DNA from: Chryseobacterium nakagawai
GTDB taxonomy: Bacteria; Bacteroidota; Bacteroidia; Flavobacteriales; Weeksellaceae
Length of the DNA: 64,000 nt
Assembly (NCBI RefSeq): GCF_900637665.1
Contig: NZ_LR134386.1
Location: forward strand, 496,001-560,000
Direction of reading: 5' to 3'
A program made the position numbers and the translations under genes. The notes under the pieces were generated by a model. It saw nothing but the letters and a program-made list of their open reading frames with translations. It was not told the DNA's origin and did not search any database. This document shows positions 44,076 to 53,027 of this stretch, in pieces; position 1 is the first letter of the stretch; every line of letters starts with the position of its first letter.

Positions 44076-44462
44076 AATTTTAAATTTTAAATGGTTTATA
44101 ATTATTTATTTCGTTTAAATTATTTTCAAATTCAATAGACTGAATCAATAATTATGCAAAAATATACTTTTTGCAGAAAAACTATTCACTTTTAACAAAG
44201 TTTAATATTAAAATATGCTTAAAATCATGTCTAATATTCCGATACACTTTGCCTTAGCCTGAATAAGGATTTCTCAATAATCCAAACGTTTAAAACCTAA
44301 GATAAAATTACAAAGTATAAATCATAAAATAGAATATCAAGATTAAAATATTTTTAAATTTTTATATTCTTCAAAAAAAACTTATAAACTATTGAAATAA
44401 ATAACCATTTACTGTAGAAAAATGAATAATTTAACATCCTGATTCTAAACCCTAAAGTTTCA
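44076..44462. other. 387-nt divergent intergenic region
   Basis: Between the carbonic anhydrase (-) and the AraC-type regulator (+). The minus-strand box at 44158-44165 is the only promoter recognised. The side facing the regulator is very AT-rich with no TAnnTTTG match seen, and no ORF is credible. Confidence 0.6.
44158..44165 (-). promoter_or_regulatory. -7 box TATTTTTG of the carbonic anhydrase/SulP cluster
   Basis: Exact TAnnTTTG match on the minus strand, 82 nt before the ATG at 44075. Confidence 0.6.
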
Positions 44463-45569
44463 ATGGCGGATTTTGATCTGGGAATATTGTATTGGGCAGG
44501 GATTTTTATTGCCTTTTTTTCATCTTTTCTGATACTGGGAAAACAGAAAAAGAAAACACAGGATTTTCTTTTGGCAATATGGTTTTTAATTATCGGAGTT
44601 CATCTCGTTTTTTTTGTGGTATTACGTTCGGGGGGCTACTTAAAATATCCTTATCTCATTGGTTTTGAATTGTCTTTTCCCTTTATGCATGGTCCAATGC
44701 TTTATCTGTATATTTTATCTGTAACGGGTAGTAATCCAGGTAAAAAGGCCTGGTTGCTGAATTGGATTCCTATTTTAATGATTTATATTGTTTTGCTCCC
44801 ATTTTTACTGCTGTCACCGCATGATAGAATGAGGGTTTACCAGAATAAAGGGAAAGGGTATGAAGTATTGAGCGATGTGATCAAATTTTTAATGAATTTT
44901 TCGGGAGTATTGTATGTAACTCTGAGTCTTCTTGCTATTAAAAATTACAAACAAAAAATTTCAGATCAATATTCTAATACAGAAAAAATTAATTTGAATT
45001 GGTCATACTACCTGATTACAGGAATTGCAATGATATGGATTGCTGTTATCATAAGAAATGATATTCTTATTTTTTCAATGGTTGTTTTGTTTATTTTGAT
45101 TGCTGCCTATTTTGGGATCAGCCGTGTTGGTATCTTAGACTTGCCCGTTAATGCTGAAAAAGCAGATGAAAATGAAGTTGTAAAGTATCAAAAAAACTCT
45201 CCTGGAGATGAGGTTATACAGGCTGTTTATGAAAAACTGATAGAGCGGATGACTCATGAAAAGCTGTATAAAGATCCGGAACTTAATTTAAATCATGTTG
45301 CTCAATTGCTGGATGTTCATCCCAATATATTATCTCAGACCATTAACTCTGTAGAAAATAAGAATTTTTATGATTATATCAACCGTCATCGGGTTGAGGA
45401 GTTTAAAAGAATAGCAAGCCTTCCTGAAAATCAAAAATACACGATTCTATCATTGGCCTTTGAAAGTGGATTCAATTCAAAGACCTCATTTAACCGGAAT
45501 TTTAAAAAATATATGAATTGCTCTCCCAGAGAATTTTTAAAAAGTCAAAATCTTATGGTAGAACCATAA
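44463..45569 (+). CDS. Membrane-anchored AraC-family transcriptional regulator
   Basis: 368 aa. Residues 1-225 hold about seven transmembrane helices; the C-terminal 110 residues are an AraC-type double helix-turn-helix (LNLNHVAQLLDVHPNILSQ, then ILSLAFESGFNSKTSFNRNF). Such 7TM-AraC proteins in Bacteroidota are thought to sense a membrane or periplasmic signal while bound to DNA. The target is unknown. It is followed by a DUF2306 membrane protein 101 nt downstream on the same strand, which may be its target gene or co-transcribed. Confidence 0.85.
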   Translation: MADFDLGILYWAGIFIAFFSSFLILGKQKKKTQDFLLAIWFLIIGVHLVFFVVLRSGGYLKYPYLIGFELSFPFMHGPMLYLYILSVTGSNPGKKAWLLNWIPILMIYIVLLPFLLLSPHDRMRVYQNKGKGYEVLSDVIKFLMNFSGVLYVTLSLLAIKNYKQKISDQYSNTEKINLNWSYYLITGIAMIWIAVIIRNDILIFSMVVLFILIAAYFGISRVGILDLPVNAEKADENEVVKYQKNSPGDEVIQAVYEKLIERMTHEKLYKDPELNLNHVAQLLDVHPNILSQTINSVENKNFYDYINRHRVEEFKRIASLPENQKYTILSLAFESGFNSKTSFNRNFKKYMNCSPREFLKSQNLMVEP

Positions 45570-45670
45570 GTGTAAGATCATAAGTTTTTATAATATTGGT
45601 TTCATCTTTCATTTTGGAACAGTAGAGTGTTTCTTTATGCCCAATTTTACAGAAAAAAGAATCAATTGTT

Positions 45671-46279
45671 ATGAGGAAACTCTTATTTATTATCATCTGT
45701 ATTTTAGCATTGCTGATAGGTGCCTATCCTTTAATTTATTTTTTTGTTGCCCATGAAAATACTTTTCTGGGTTCTAAATCTTGGGAGGTTCTTCAAAATC
45801 AAATCTGGAAATTTGCCTTTTTTGCTCATATTATTTTTGGTGGAATTTCTCTCTTTATTGGTTGGCGTCAGTTTGGCAGTAAATTTCGAAATAAGCATCC
45901 GCAGCTTCATAGAATAATTGGAAAATCTTATGTTATTTCTGTATTGATAAGTTCTGTTTCTGCTATTTATATGGGATTATATGCGAATGGTGGAATGATT
46001 TCATCTGCAGGGTTTATCTTCCTGGGAATAGTATGGTTGATTACTACATTGACCGGGCTTATTCAGATTAGAAAAGGCAATATGATAAAGCATCAGCAAT
46101 TGATGATTTACAGCTATGCATGCACTTTTGCTGCAGTAACATTGAGACTTTGGTATCCTCTATTAAGCAATATCACGAAGGATCCTGTCAACTCCTATAT
46201 TGCCGTAGCATGGTTATGCTGGCTTCCCAATTTGATGGTAGCTTACATTATTAATAAAAAGAATCTTGAAGCTAATTAA
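45671..46279 (+). CDS. DUF2306-like membrane protein
   Basis: 202 aa. About six hydrophobic helices (5-27, 50-72, 88-108, 114-134, 146-166, 176-196) with HIIFGGISLFIGW and KHPQLHRIIGKSY between the second and third, matching the DUF2306 pattern as I recall it. Conserved-looking His residues lie near helix ends. Function unknown. Its stop codon overlaps that of the convergent acetyltransferase gene within a shared TTAA. Confidence 0.75.
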   Translation: MRKLLFIIICILALLIGAYPLIYFFVAHENTFLGSKSWEVLQNQIWKFAFFAHIIFGGISLFIGWRQFGSKFRNKHPQLHRIIGKSYVISVLISSVSAIYMGLYANGGMISSAGFIFLGIVWLITTLTGLIQIRKGNMIKHQQLMIYSYACTFAAVTLRLWYPLLSNITKDPVNSYIAVAWLCWLPNLMVAYIINKKNLEAN

Positions 46280-46833
46280 GAGATCTTATTATTGATATAT
46301 CCATTGGTGGCATTTTCTGTAGGATAGATCTTGCCGGGATTTCCCATGACCATAGAATCACCGGGAACATCAAAATTCACGTAAGCGTTAGGAGCAATTA
46401 AAACATTATTTCCTATGTTTACTCCTCCTACGATCACAGCATTTGGGCCTATCCAGACTTCATTCCCGATAACAGGATAGCCTTCATTTTTACCTCTGTT
46501 TTGTTGCCCAATAGTTACTCCTTGGGCAATATTACAGTTTTTCCCAATTCTTGCTTTAGGATTGATGACAAGCGCTCCCCAGTGTCCGAGATATAAACCT
46601 TCTCCGATTTGTGTTTCGGGATAAATCTGGAAACCATATTTTATCTGATAATGCCTTAAAACAAATCTCCAAAACATACCGGAAACCGGTTTTTTCTGGT
46701 GTTTTTGGGCTTTTCTAAGGACATAGAGATAGTGAAGATTAGGATTAATGCACTTTTTCCAAATCTCAAATGTAGAAAGCCATTTTCCGCTTTCCCTGTA
46801 AAAATCTTTCTGTATTGCTGTATATTCTGGCAT
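46276..46833 (-). CDS. Serine-acetyltransferase-like hexapeptide acyltransferase
   Basis: 185 aa. From residue 83 the left-handed beta-helix repeats are clear (GLYLGHWGALVINPKARIG, NCNIAQGVTIG, NEVWIGPNAVIVGGVNIGNN), with the catalytic His in the GHWG region and the typical end GDSMVMGNPGKI. The helical N-terminus (1-70) is like the CysE family. In this context it probably acetylates a sugar rather than serine. It is third in the leftward set acyltransferase, glycosyltransferase, acyltransferase (gaps 0 and 11 nt). Confidence 0.85.
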   Translation of the reverse strand: MPEYTAIQKDFYRESGKWLSTFEIWKKCINPNLHYLYVLRKAQKHQKKPVSGMFWRFVLRHYQIKYGFQIYPETQIGEGLYLGHWGALVINPKARIGKNCNIAQGVTIGQQNRGKNEGYPVIGNEVWIGPNAVIVGGVNIGNNVLIAPNAYVNFDVPGDSMVMGNPGKIYPTENATNGYINNKIS

Positions 46834-46844
46834 AACAAAATCTT

Positions 46845-47996
46845 TTATACATGATCAATGATTTCCTGAAGATGTGCTACTGATTTTTCAAGCACAAACG
46901 GAAGTTCTGTATGAGCTATTTCCTTTTCATAGTTTCCGGAAAGTTCGCTGTTGGTTAAGAATTGTTTCATACCTTCATAAATTCCTTCCTCTGAGTTGGG
47001 AGTAATGAGACCTAATTTTCCATCTTGAAGTAGGTCTTTTATTCCTGAAACATTTGTAGATACTACAGGTTTGTTGAGGATAAGAGCTTCCGCAATAATG
47101 GTAGGAAATCCTTCATGGCGGGATGACATTATATAGAAATCCGATTGTTTAAGATACGAATAAGGATTACTTCTGAACCCTAACATTTTTACAGTCTCCT
47201 GAAGTCCCAGTTGGTTAAGCTTTGCTTGGATATTTTCAAAATCAAATCCATCACCAATTATGATGATCTGATGTTTCAATCCTTCATCCATTAATTTTTT
47301 ATGGACATCCAAAAGTCTGTCGTAGCCTTTTTGAGGGTATACTGTCCCAATGGTTACAAACGTTGGAAGGTCTTTGGAAAAAGGATAATCTGTAATTTTA
47401 ACTTCAGCTTTATGAAGGGTATCCTGGGAATCAATGGGATTAAAGATCTTCACAACAGCTTGTTTCTCTGTATTATTATGAGCCAGTTTTTGCATTTCCT
47501 CTTTCAGTTTATTGGAAATGACCAGGATTCTGTCAAACTTGAAAAACTGTCTGATCACATCAGGAGTATATTCTTTGAGATTAAAGATATCATTCTGAAT
47601 CCACACGATCTTTTTAGAATCCTTTTGCGGACTGGATAAGACTTCTTTATACATTCCATGGATCGCAGCTATTTCTACATCATATTTTTTATTTTTTAGT
47701 ATAAATTTATAAAGAAGAGAAGGAAACATCAAAAACATTTTCTGATAAAGTACCCTAAATGCCTTTACTGGAATTTCATGAGGTCTATTGGTCGTAATCA
47801 TTTCGCCTTTCAACAGATAATGTAAGTTTACCCATGACGGAACTTCTTTGATGTACATCCCCGTATAAAGGTTAATTAAAAGATCAACTTCATATTTGTC
47901 TTTGGGGAGGTTTTTAAGAAAGTTGATCAGAACTTTTTCTGCACCACCATGGCGAAGGGAACCGATTCTAATAAGAATTTTCTTTTTTTCAGACAT
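46845..47996 (-). CDS. GT4-family glycosyltransferase
   Basis: 383 aa. GT-B fold: N-terminal IGSLRHGGAEKVLINFLK region and C-terminal donor-binding EGFPTIIAEALILNKPVV with the E-x7-E pattern of GT4. It should transfer a sugar from a nucleotide donor onto the lipid-linked glycan at the inner face of the membrane. It directly abuts the acyltransferase gene at 47997. It is a distant paralogue of the GT4 at 49856 (same N-terminal GG-x-EKV motif and C-terminal IAEALIL). Confidence 0.9.
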   Translation of the reverse strand: MSEKKKILIRIGSLRHGGAEKVLINFLKNLPKDKYEVDLLINLYTGMYIKEVPSWVNLHYLLKGEMITTNRPHEIPVKAFRVLYQKMFLMFPSLLYKFILKNKKYDVEIAAIHGMYKEVLSSPQKDSKKIVWIQNDIFNLKEYTPDVIRQFFKFDRILVISNKLKEEMQKLAHNNTEKQAVVKIFNPIDSQDTLHKAEVKITDYPFSKDLPTFVTIGTVYPQKGYDRLLDVHKKLMDEGLKHQIIIIGDGFDFENIQAKLNQLGLQETVKMLGFRSNPYSYLKQSDFYIMSSRHEGFPTIIAEALILNKPVVSTNVSGIKDLLQDGKLGLITPNSEEGIYEGMKQFLTNSELSGNYEKEIAHTELPFVLEKSVAHLQEIIDHV

Positions 47997-48560
47997 TTAT
48001 TTTTTTATAGGTTTATAAGTATGAGGGAGGTGTTTTTTTACGTAAGCTTCCAGTTTAGGCCTATCTAATTCAAGCTCTCGTGGATACATAACATTGTTTT
48101 TTAATGCTTTATCGCCATACTCTTCAATAGTACAAATAAATTTTGCAGGAACTCCGGCATACACTGTTCCGTTCGGCATAGAGGACGTTAAAATGGAACC
48201 GGCTCCCAGTACACAGTTGTCACCTATTTCTGAGCCGAGCATGATGATGGTATCTGCCCCAATAAAGCATTGTTTTCCAATTTTTATACGGCCGAAAGCT
48301 CTTACATCTTTATATTTTTCGAAAAAATGTAAAGCATTATAGCCCCCGTCATGATTAATGAATCTAACATTATTAGAAAGTGTTGTTTCGTCACCTATTT
48401 CAATTAAAAAAGGTTCTGTACCTAATTCGGGAACTTCTACAAAACGAACATTTTTTCCTACCTTTAATCCTTTAGCAATACAAATTTTGAGATAGATTCT
48501 CTTGATAAGATATTGATAAGTGGTATGAATTTTTAATATGATACGATATATGAATATCAT
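47997..48560 (-). CDS. Hexapeptide-repeat acyltransferase
   Basis: 187 aa from the ATG at 48560; a TTG at 48587 could add nine residues. Left-handed beta-helix repeats cover about 40-150 (IEIGDETTLSNNVRFINHDGG, CFIGADTIIMLGSEIGDN, CVLGAGSILTSS), with the His of FINHDGG as catalytic candidate and VYAGVPAKFI as the terminal coil. Family: LbH acetyltransferases of the maltose/NodL/WbbJ kind. Probably O- or N-acylates a sugar of the surface polysaccharide. Divergent from the KASIII gene. Confidence 0.85.
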   Translation of the reverse strand: MIFIYRIILKIHTTYQYLIKRIYLKICIAKGLKVGKNVRFVEVPELGTEPFLIEIGDETTLSNNVRFINHDGGYNALHFFEKYKDVRAFGRIKIGKQCFIGADTIIMLGSEIGDNCVLGAGSILTSSMPNGTVYAGVPAKFICTIEEYGDKALKNNVMYPRELELDRPKLEAYVKKHLPHTYKPIKK

Positions 48561-48565
48561 TATTC

Positions 48566-48573
48566 TAAATTTG
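48566..48573 (+). promoter_or_regulatory. -7 box TAAATTTG of the KASIII/ACP pair
   Basis: Exact TAnnTTTG match, 28 nt before the ATG at 48602. Confidence 0.6.
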
Positions 48574-48601
48574 TTTTTCTCATACAAAGAAAAGAATTTA
48601 T

Positions 48602-49576
48602 ATGATAAGAATTTCTAAAATAGAATATTATTTACCTGAGTTGATTCTTACTAATATGGATTTGGAAAAAGAATTTCCGGAATGGAGTTCTGAAAGAATC
48701 CGGGAAAAAGTAGGGATCGTACAACGTCATATTTCTTCAGAAAAAGAGACCGTGCTGGATCTGGCTATACAGTCGTCAGAAAAGGTTTTTGAGAATTATG
48801 ACAGGAGCAAAATAGACTTTATTCTTTTCTGTACCCAAAGTCCGGATTATTTTCTTCCGACTACTGCTTGTATTTTACAGGATAAATTGGGATTGAGGAA
48901 AAATATTGGAGCTGTAGATTTCAATTTGGGATGTTCCGGATTTGTTTATGGTTTGGCTTTTGCTAAAGGATTAATTACCGCTGGAATTGCCAGCAGTATT
49001 TTGTTGATCACTTCGGAAACCTATACCAAACATATTCATCCGAAAGATAAAGGAAACCGTTGTTTATTTGGGGATGCATCAGCCTCAGTAATTGTTGAAA
49101 AAGATGCCGATGCTGGGGATTATAAATTCTGTCTGGGAACTGATGGCAGCGGGGCGGAAAATCTAATGGTGAAGAAGGGAGGCTTCAGGACAAATTTTCT
49201 AGTAAATCCCCATCATGAATTTGGTCCTGAGAATCTTTATATGAACGGACCTGAAATTTTTAATTTTACCATAGAAAAGATTCCGGGGTTGATTAAAGAA
49301 ACCATGGATGCTAATGCGCTCATTATGGATGATATTGATTATTTTGTTTTTCATCAGGCCAATTCTTTTATGCTGAATTATTTGAGACGGAAAACAAAAA
49401 TTCCCACAGAAAAATTCTACATTGACATGGGAAAAACAGGAAATACAGTCTCCGCAACCATTCCAATAGCCCTGAAAGATATGCAGGATAAAGGTCTGTT
49501 GAAAAAAGGAAATAAGATTTTAATTGCCGGCTTTGGAGTAGGATATTCCTGGGCTGCTACCATTATGGATTTTTAA
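48602..49576 (+). CDS. 3-oxoacyl-ACP synthase III family protein (FabH-like)
   Basis: 324 aa. Catalytic triad Cys-His-Asn: C111 (LGCSGFVYG), H251 (FHQAN), N281 (GKTGNTVSATIP). The Phe-rich end GFGVGYSWAATIM is typical. FabH enzymes condense acyl-CoA with malonyl-ACP. This copy is adjacent to its own acyl carrier protein inside a glycosyltransferase locus rather than a fab cluster, so it more likely makes a short acyl chain for decorating a sugar than housekeeping fatty acid. It is transcribed opposite to the surrounding genes. Confidence 0.9.
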   Translation: MIRISKIEYYLPELILTNMDLEKEFPEWSSERIREKVGIVQRHISSEKETVLDLAIQSSEKVFENYDRSKIDFILFCTQSPDYFLPTTACILQDKLGLRKNIGAVDFNLGCSGFVYGLAFAKGLITAGIASSILLITSETYTKHIHPKDKGNRCLFGDASASVIVEKDADAGDYKFCLGTDGSGAENLMVKKGGFRTNFLVNPHHEFGPENLYMNGPEIFNFTIEKIPGLIKETMDANALIMDDIDYFVFHQANSFMLNYLRRKTKIPTEKFYIDMGKTGNTVSATIPIALKDMQDKGLLKKGNKILIAGFGVGYSWAATIMDF

Positions 49577-49601
49577 TTTCGAATCACAAAATTTAAAATA
49601 T

Positions 49602-49838
49602 ATGAAAACTTCCATCTTTTTAGAAAAATTACAAGAGGAACTAGAAGAAAATCAAGTATTGAGCAAAGAAACTAAGCTAAAAGATTTGGAGAATTACGAT
49701 TCTATTAGCTTGCTTTCTGTAATTGCTTTTGTAGATGAAAATTTTGATCAACAGCTTGATCCGGATCAATTTAAAAATATGGAAACGGTTTCCGATCTGA
49801 TGAATATTATTGGGTTAGAAAACTTTGAAGCGGAGTGA
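49602..49838 (+). CDS. Dedicated acyl carrier protein
   Basis: 78 aa, four-helix ACP pattern. The phosphopantetheine site is Ser34 in NYDSISLLS; the more common form is D-S-L, so this is a slight variant. Acidic throughout. It starts 25 nt after the KASIII gene and is surely co-transcribed. Its role as carrier for that synthase is inferred from adjacency. It is less conserved than a housekeeping AcpP, whose site is GADSLD. Confidence 0.88.
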   Translation: MKTSIFLEKLQEELEENQVLSKETKLKDLENYDSISLLSVIAFVDENFDQQLDPDQFKNMETVSDLMNIIGLENFEAE

Positions 49839-49855
49839 TGGTGATTCAATAATCA

Positions 49856-51028
49856 TCACTCGCTTTGTTTTTGTTGATAAAGATTTTCAAGAATCTGTTC
49901 AACGGCATTGAAGATTTTTTGATTGTCAAACTGATCTTCGATAGTAAGAAGATTCTTTCTGATTCTGGAGATCAACTCCGGATCAGAAAGGAATTTTTTC
50001 ATGGCTTCATACATTTCGTTGGTTTCATAATTGATCAGATATCCTGTTTCTCGATCTTTAATCATAATTCCTACATCACCCGTATCTGTAGCAATAATCG
50101 GTTTTTGAAGAATGAGTGCTTCAGCAATTACAAGTGGCCACGCTTCTGATTCGGATGGAAGAATAAAGTAATCAGCATTTTTAATGTAAGGATAGGGATT
50201 CATTTTATTGCCACATAAAATAAATGTGTTCTGAACATTATGGGTGTTGATCTGTGCTTTTAGGTTTTCCATTTCTTCTCCGTTCCCAAGTATTAAGATA
50301 CTATGATGGAAACCTTCGTCTATCAGTCTTTTATGAGCATCAATAAGTTTGTGATAACCTTTCCTATGATGTAGTCTGCCTACAGAGACAAACACTGGTC
50401 CTTGAGGGAAGTCCTTTAATTTTTCTTCTGCCTTTTTTTTAACTTCTTCGATAGGAATAGCATTGATGACTACACTTTCTGAAGGATATTTTAAGTCCGG
50501 ATAATAAAGATGCATCATTTCTTTGATTCTTTTCGAACAGTAAATCATATGATCAAACTTTTGAAAGTTATCTATGATTTCCGGAACTGCTGGTTGTAAG
50601 GCAGGTAAATTAATTTCAGAATGAAACCAGCCAATTTTTTTTGAGTGTTTATTGCTTGAATTATTGACGGATGAGAATGTAGCATAAGAAGGTGAAATTT
50701 CTATATCAAACTTTTTATTTCCTAAGATACGGTCAGATATTCTGGGATTTTTTAATATTCGCATCAGTTTTAATCTTCTGCGAACAAGCTGGAGCTTGTG
50801 AATAAAAGGATTTTTAGAAAAACTTTCTTTGCCTTCGGTGAGGTAAACCTTTTTTACATGGCTAGGGATTTCATTTCGAAGCTCTCCTTGATTCATGTTT
50901 AGGCATATGGTTAATTCAAATTTGTCACGGTTTAGATTGTTGAGCATGCTCAATACCACTTTTTCCACCCCTCCCATTTCCATCGAGCGGTGTCTGAAAA
51001 GGACCTGTATTTTCTTATTTTCTGACAT
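49856..51028 (-). CDS. GT4-family glycosyltransferase
   Basis: 390 aa. GT-B fold with MEMGGVEKVVLSMLNNL near the N-terminus and SESEAWPLVIAEALILQKP with the E-x7-E motif in the C-terminal half; SVGRLHHRKGYHKLIDAH marks the start of the nucleotide-binding domain. It overlaps the upstream GT2 gene by one base (51028). Transfers a sugar in surface polysaccharide assembly; specificity not predictable. Confidence 0.9.
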   Translation of the reverse strand: MSENKKIQVLFRHRSMEMGGVEKVVLSMLNNLNRDKFELTICLNMNQGELRNEIPSHVKKVYLTEGKESFSKNPFIHKLQLVRRRLKLMRILKNPRISDRILGNKKFDIEISPSYATFSSVNNSSNKHSKKIGWFHSEINLPALQPAVPEIIDNFQKFDHMIYCSKRIKEMMHLYYPDLKYPSESVVINAIPIEEVKKKAEEKLKDFPQGPVFVSVGRLHHRKGYHKLIDAHKRLIDEGFHHSILILGNGEEMENLKAQINTHNVQNTFILCGNKMNPYPYIKNADYFILPSESEAWPLVIAEALILQKPIIATDTGDVGIMIKDRETGYLINYETNEMYEAMKKFLSDPELISRIRKNLLTIEDQFDNQKIFNAVEQILENLYQQKQSE

Positions 51029-51867
51029 TATCTGAAAAGTTTTTGTAAAGTAATAATTATATTTTTTTTAATCCTGTACCAAATTCCATGCTGATATTCC
51101 AAAAGAGCAAAGATCTCCTGATAACAGGTATAGTTTTTCGGGATCTTTTTTCCATTGATGCTTGTAAGATTTCTTCTTTTCATGGTCTCTAAAACAACCT
51201 GTGCAAAGTAATCATAAGATTTATCTTTATTGTTATTCTGGGAAATGCCTCCTGCATGAGCCCTGTAAAGATAATTGGTGTCATCTATAAAATAAACATT
51301 TCCTTTTTCATACATCTTTAAATACAGATCCTGATCCTCTGCAATTCTTAACCCCGGATTCATTTTTTCTGTGTGTTCATAAACACCCTTTCTGAACGTT
51401 ACAAAATGATTGATCTGGTTGGGATAATTGAAAAAATAGGGATCACCGTTCCTTACCTGCATTGCAGATTTAAATGGTGCAATAGGTTTCAGGTCCTTAT
51501 CACAACCCATAAAGCGGGAATAGGTAAGTACCACATTCTTTTTATCTTTAAAAATTTGAATTGCCTTTTCAATCGCTGTGGGAAGTATGGCATCATCCGG
51601 GTCTACAAAACCACAAATTTCTCCGGTTGCCAATTCTATCAGCCTGCTTTTTGTAACGCCTACACCACTATTCTTTTCATTTTCAAAAAACTTAAATCTT
51701 TCATCTCCTGCAATGAGGGTCTTTACCTGCTCTTTTTCACCTTCTGAAGAAGCGTCATCTACAATAACAACCTCCCAATTAAAGTAGGTCTGTTTTAGCA
51801 GAGAATCGTAACAATCCCTGAACAATGAAGCATTATTATAGTGAGCGATAAGTACGGAAAACTTCAT
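51028..51867 (-). CDS. GT2-family glycosyltransferase
   Basis: 279 aa. GT-A fold: FSVLIAHYNNASLF at the start, VVIVDDAS near 34-40, and the metal-binding DPDD at 89-92. Processed in one unit with the GT4 gene (1-nt overlap). The C-terminal third is helical and basic. The region upstream (51868-52135) holds a minus-strand promoter box at 52079-52086, implying a leader of about 200 nt. Confidence 0.9.
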   Translation of the reverse strand: MKFSVLIAHYNNASLFRDCYDSLLKQTYFNWEVVIVDDASSEGEKEQVKTLIAGDERFKFFENEKNSGVGVTKSRLIELATGEICGFVDPDDAILPTAIEKAIQIFKDKKNVVLTYSRFMGCDKDLKPIAPFKSAMQVRNGDPYFFNYPNQINHFVTFRKGVYEHTEKMNPGLRIAEDQDLYLKMYEKGNVYFIDDTNYLYRAHAGGISQNNNKDKSYDYFAQVVLETMKRRNLTSINGKKIPKNYTCYQEIFALLEYQHGIWYRIKKNIIITLQKLFR

Positions 51868-52078
51868 ATCAATTTATAAAGAGTGTTGACAATTAATTCC
51901 TGTGTGGTCATAATGATTAACATACTTTGTATTTGTATCAGTGATGGCCGACGAATATTTCAGGAAATAGACTGAAAGAAAATTGTTCATTGAAAAATGA
52001 AATCCTGATGGTAAACTGGCATTTTTCATAATAGAAAGAAGGTAATGTTTTTTTTCACTTGAGCTACACAAATATAAT

Positions 52079-52086
52079 CCGTTTTT
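52079..52086 (-). promoter_or_regulatory. -7 box TATATTTG for the leftward GT2/GT4 pair
   Basis: Exact TAnnTTTG match on the minus strand, 211 nt before the ATG at 51867. A weak 51-codon ORF lies in the leader. Confidence 0.45.
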
Positions 52087-52107
52087 ATATAAATGGAAAA
52101 AAAACTT

Positions 52108-52115
52108 TATTTTTG
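52108..52115 (+). promoter_or_regulatory. -7 box TATTTTTG of the methyltransferase gene
   Basis: Exact TAnnTTTG match, 20 nt before the GTG start at 52136; it lies 21 nt from the divergent box. Confidence 0.6.
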
Positions 52116-52135
52116 CTTTTATTAAATGCTGTAGA

Positions 52136-52906
52136 GTGAGTGAAATAAGGAGAGTTTTCAAAACATTTATCGGGTATCTGAAAAGACCGGATCTTTATCC
52201 GGAATTGGGGCGGAAAATTATTAAAAATACGGTCAACAGAGGGAATGCTTTTAAGGGAAAAGAAAAGACCAATTCCTGGGCAGCCGGAAGAGCAATATCA
52301 CAGAAAGAAGCTGTTTTAAAGCTTTTTGGGTCCGAGATAGATGCTTTTCGCATTGATTACCATGAAGTTTTAGCAAATGCCAGTCAAAAAGAAAAAGAAT
52401 GTCCTGTGAAAATGGGAGGTCCCGGAGCTTTGGAACTGATTTACTATGCCTGTGAGTTTACCAACGCTCAACATGTTGTGGAAACGGGAGTAGCTTATGG
52501 ATGGTCTTCATTGGCGTCATTATTATCTCTTGTAAAAAGAAACGGAACGCTGTACAGTTCAGATATGCCTTATCTTGCGCAGGATGGAGATCAGTATGTA
52601 GGATATGTGGTTCCTAAAACCTTTAGAGGAAATTGGAAATTATTCCGTTTTGCAGACAGGGAATCTTTGCCGAAGATTTTTGCTGAAAAAACAACGTTCG
52701 ATGTTCTTCACTATGATTCAGATAAAAGTTATAACGGAAGAATGTGGGCTTACGACGAACTTTACCAGCATTTGAAAAAAGGAGGTGTTTTCATCAGTGA
52801 TGATATTGGCGATAATTCTTCCTATCAAGATTTCTGTGAAAAAAATAATATAGACACTACAGTTGTAGAGTACGAAGGAAAATACATTGGTGTTTTTATT
52901 AAATAA
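52136..52906 (+). CDS. Class I SAM-dependent methyltransferase-like protein
   Basis: 256 aa starting with GTG at 52136, because the nearby ATG at 52124 meets a stop within two codons. The SAM-binding motif I is ETGVAYGWSS (116-125); the HYDSDKSY motif (192-199) and GGVFISDDIGDN near 216 are of the Methyltransf_24 type, which often bind metal and modify sugars or lipids. It probably methylates a glycan residue or its lipid. It lies divergent from the GT2 gene. A transferase acting on a surface glycan is inferred from context only. Confidence 0.83.
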   Translation: MSEIRRVFKTFIGYLKRPDLYPELGRKIIKNTVNRGNAFKGKEKTNSWAAGRAISQKEAVLKLFGSEIDAFRIDYHEVLANASQKEKECPVKMGGPGALELIYYACEFTNAQHVVETGVAYGWSSLASLLSLVKRNGTLYSSDMPYLAQDGDQYVGYVVPKTFRGNWKLFRFADRESLPKIFAEKTTFDVLHYDSDKSYNGRMWAYDELYQHLKKGGVFISDDIGDNSSYQDFCEKNNIDTTVVEYEGKYIGVFIK

Positions 52907-53027
52907 CTTTATAGTAAGGTTTTATACTCTTAATAAGAAATGTTGGTAATACGAATAAACCGTTGAAGATTTCTGGATGGAAAAAGTGTAAAAATAAATT
53001 TATACAACAGCTGTTTAAGCAGTTTTT

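Noticed and set aside
51874..52161. 95-codon minus-strand ORF between the GT2 and methyltransferase genes
   Set aside because: It runs across two divergent promoter boxes and the methyltransferase start; only its last 51 codons lie downstream of the minus box, and these show no recognisable features.
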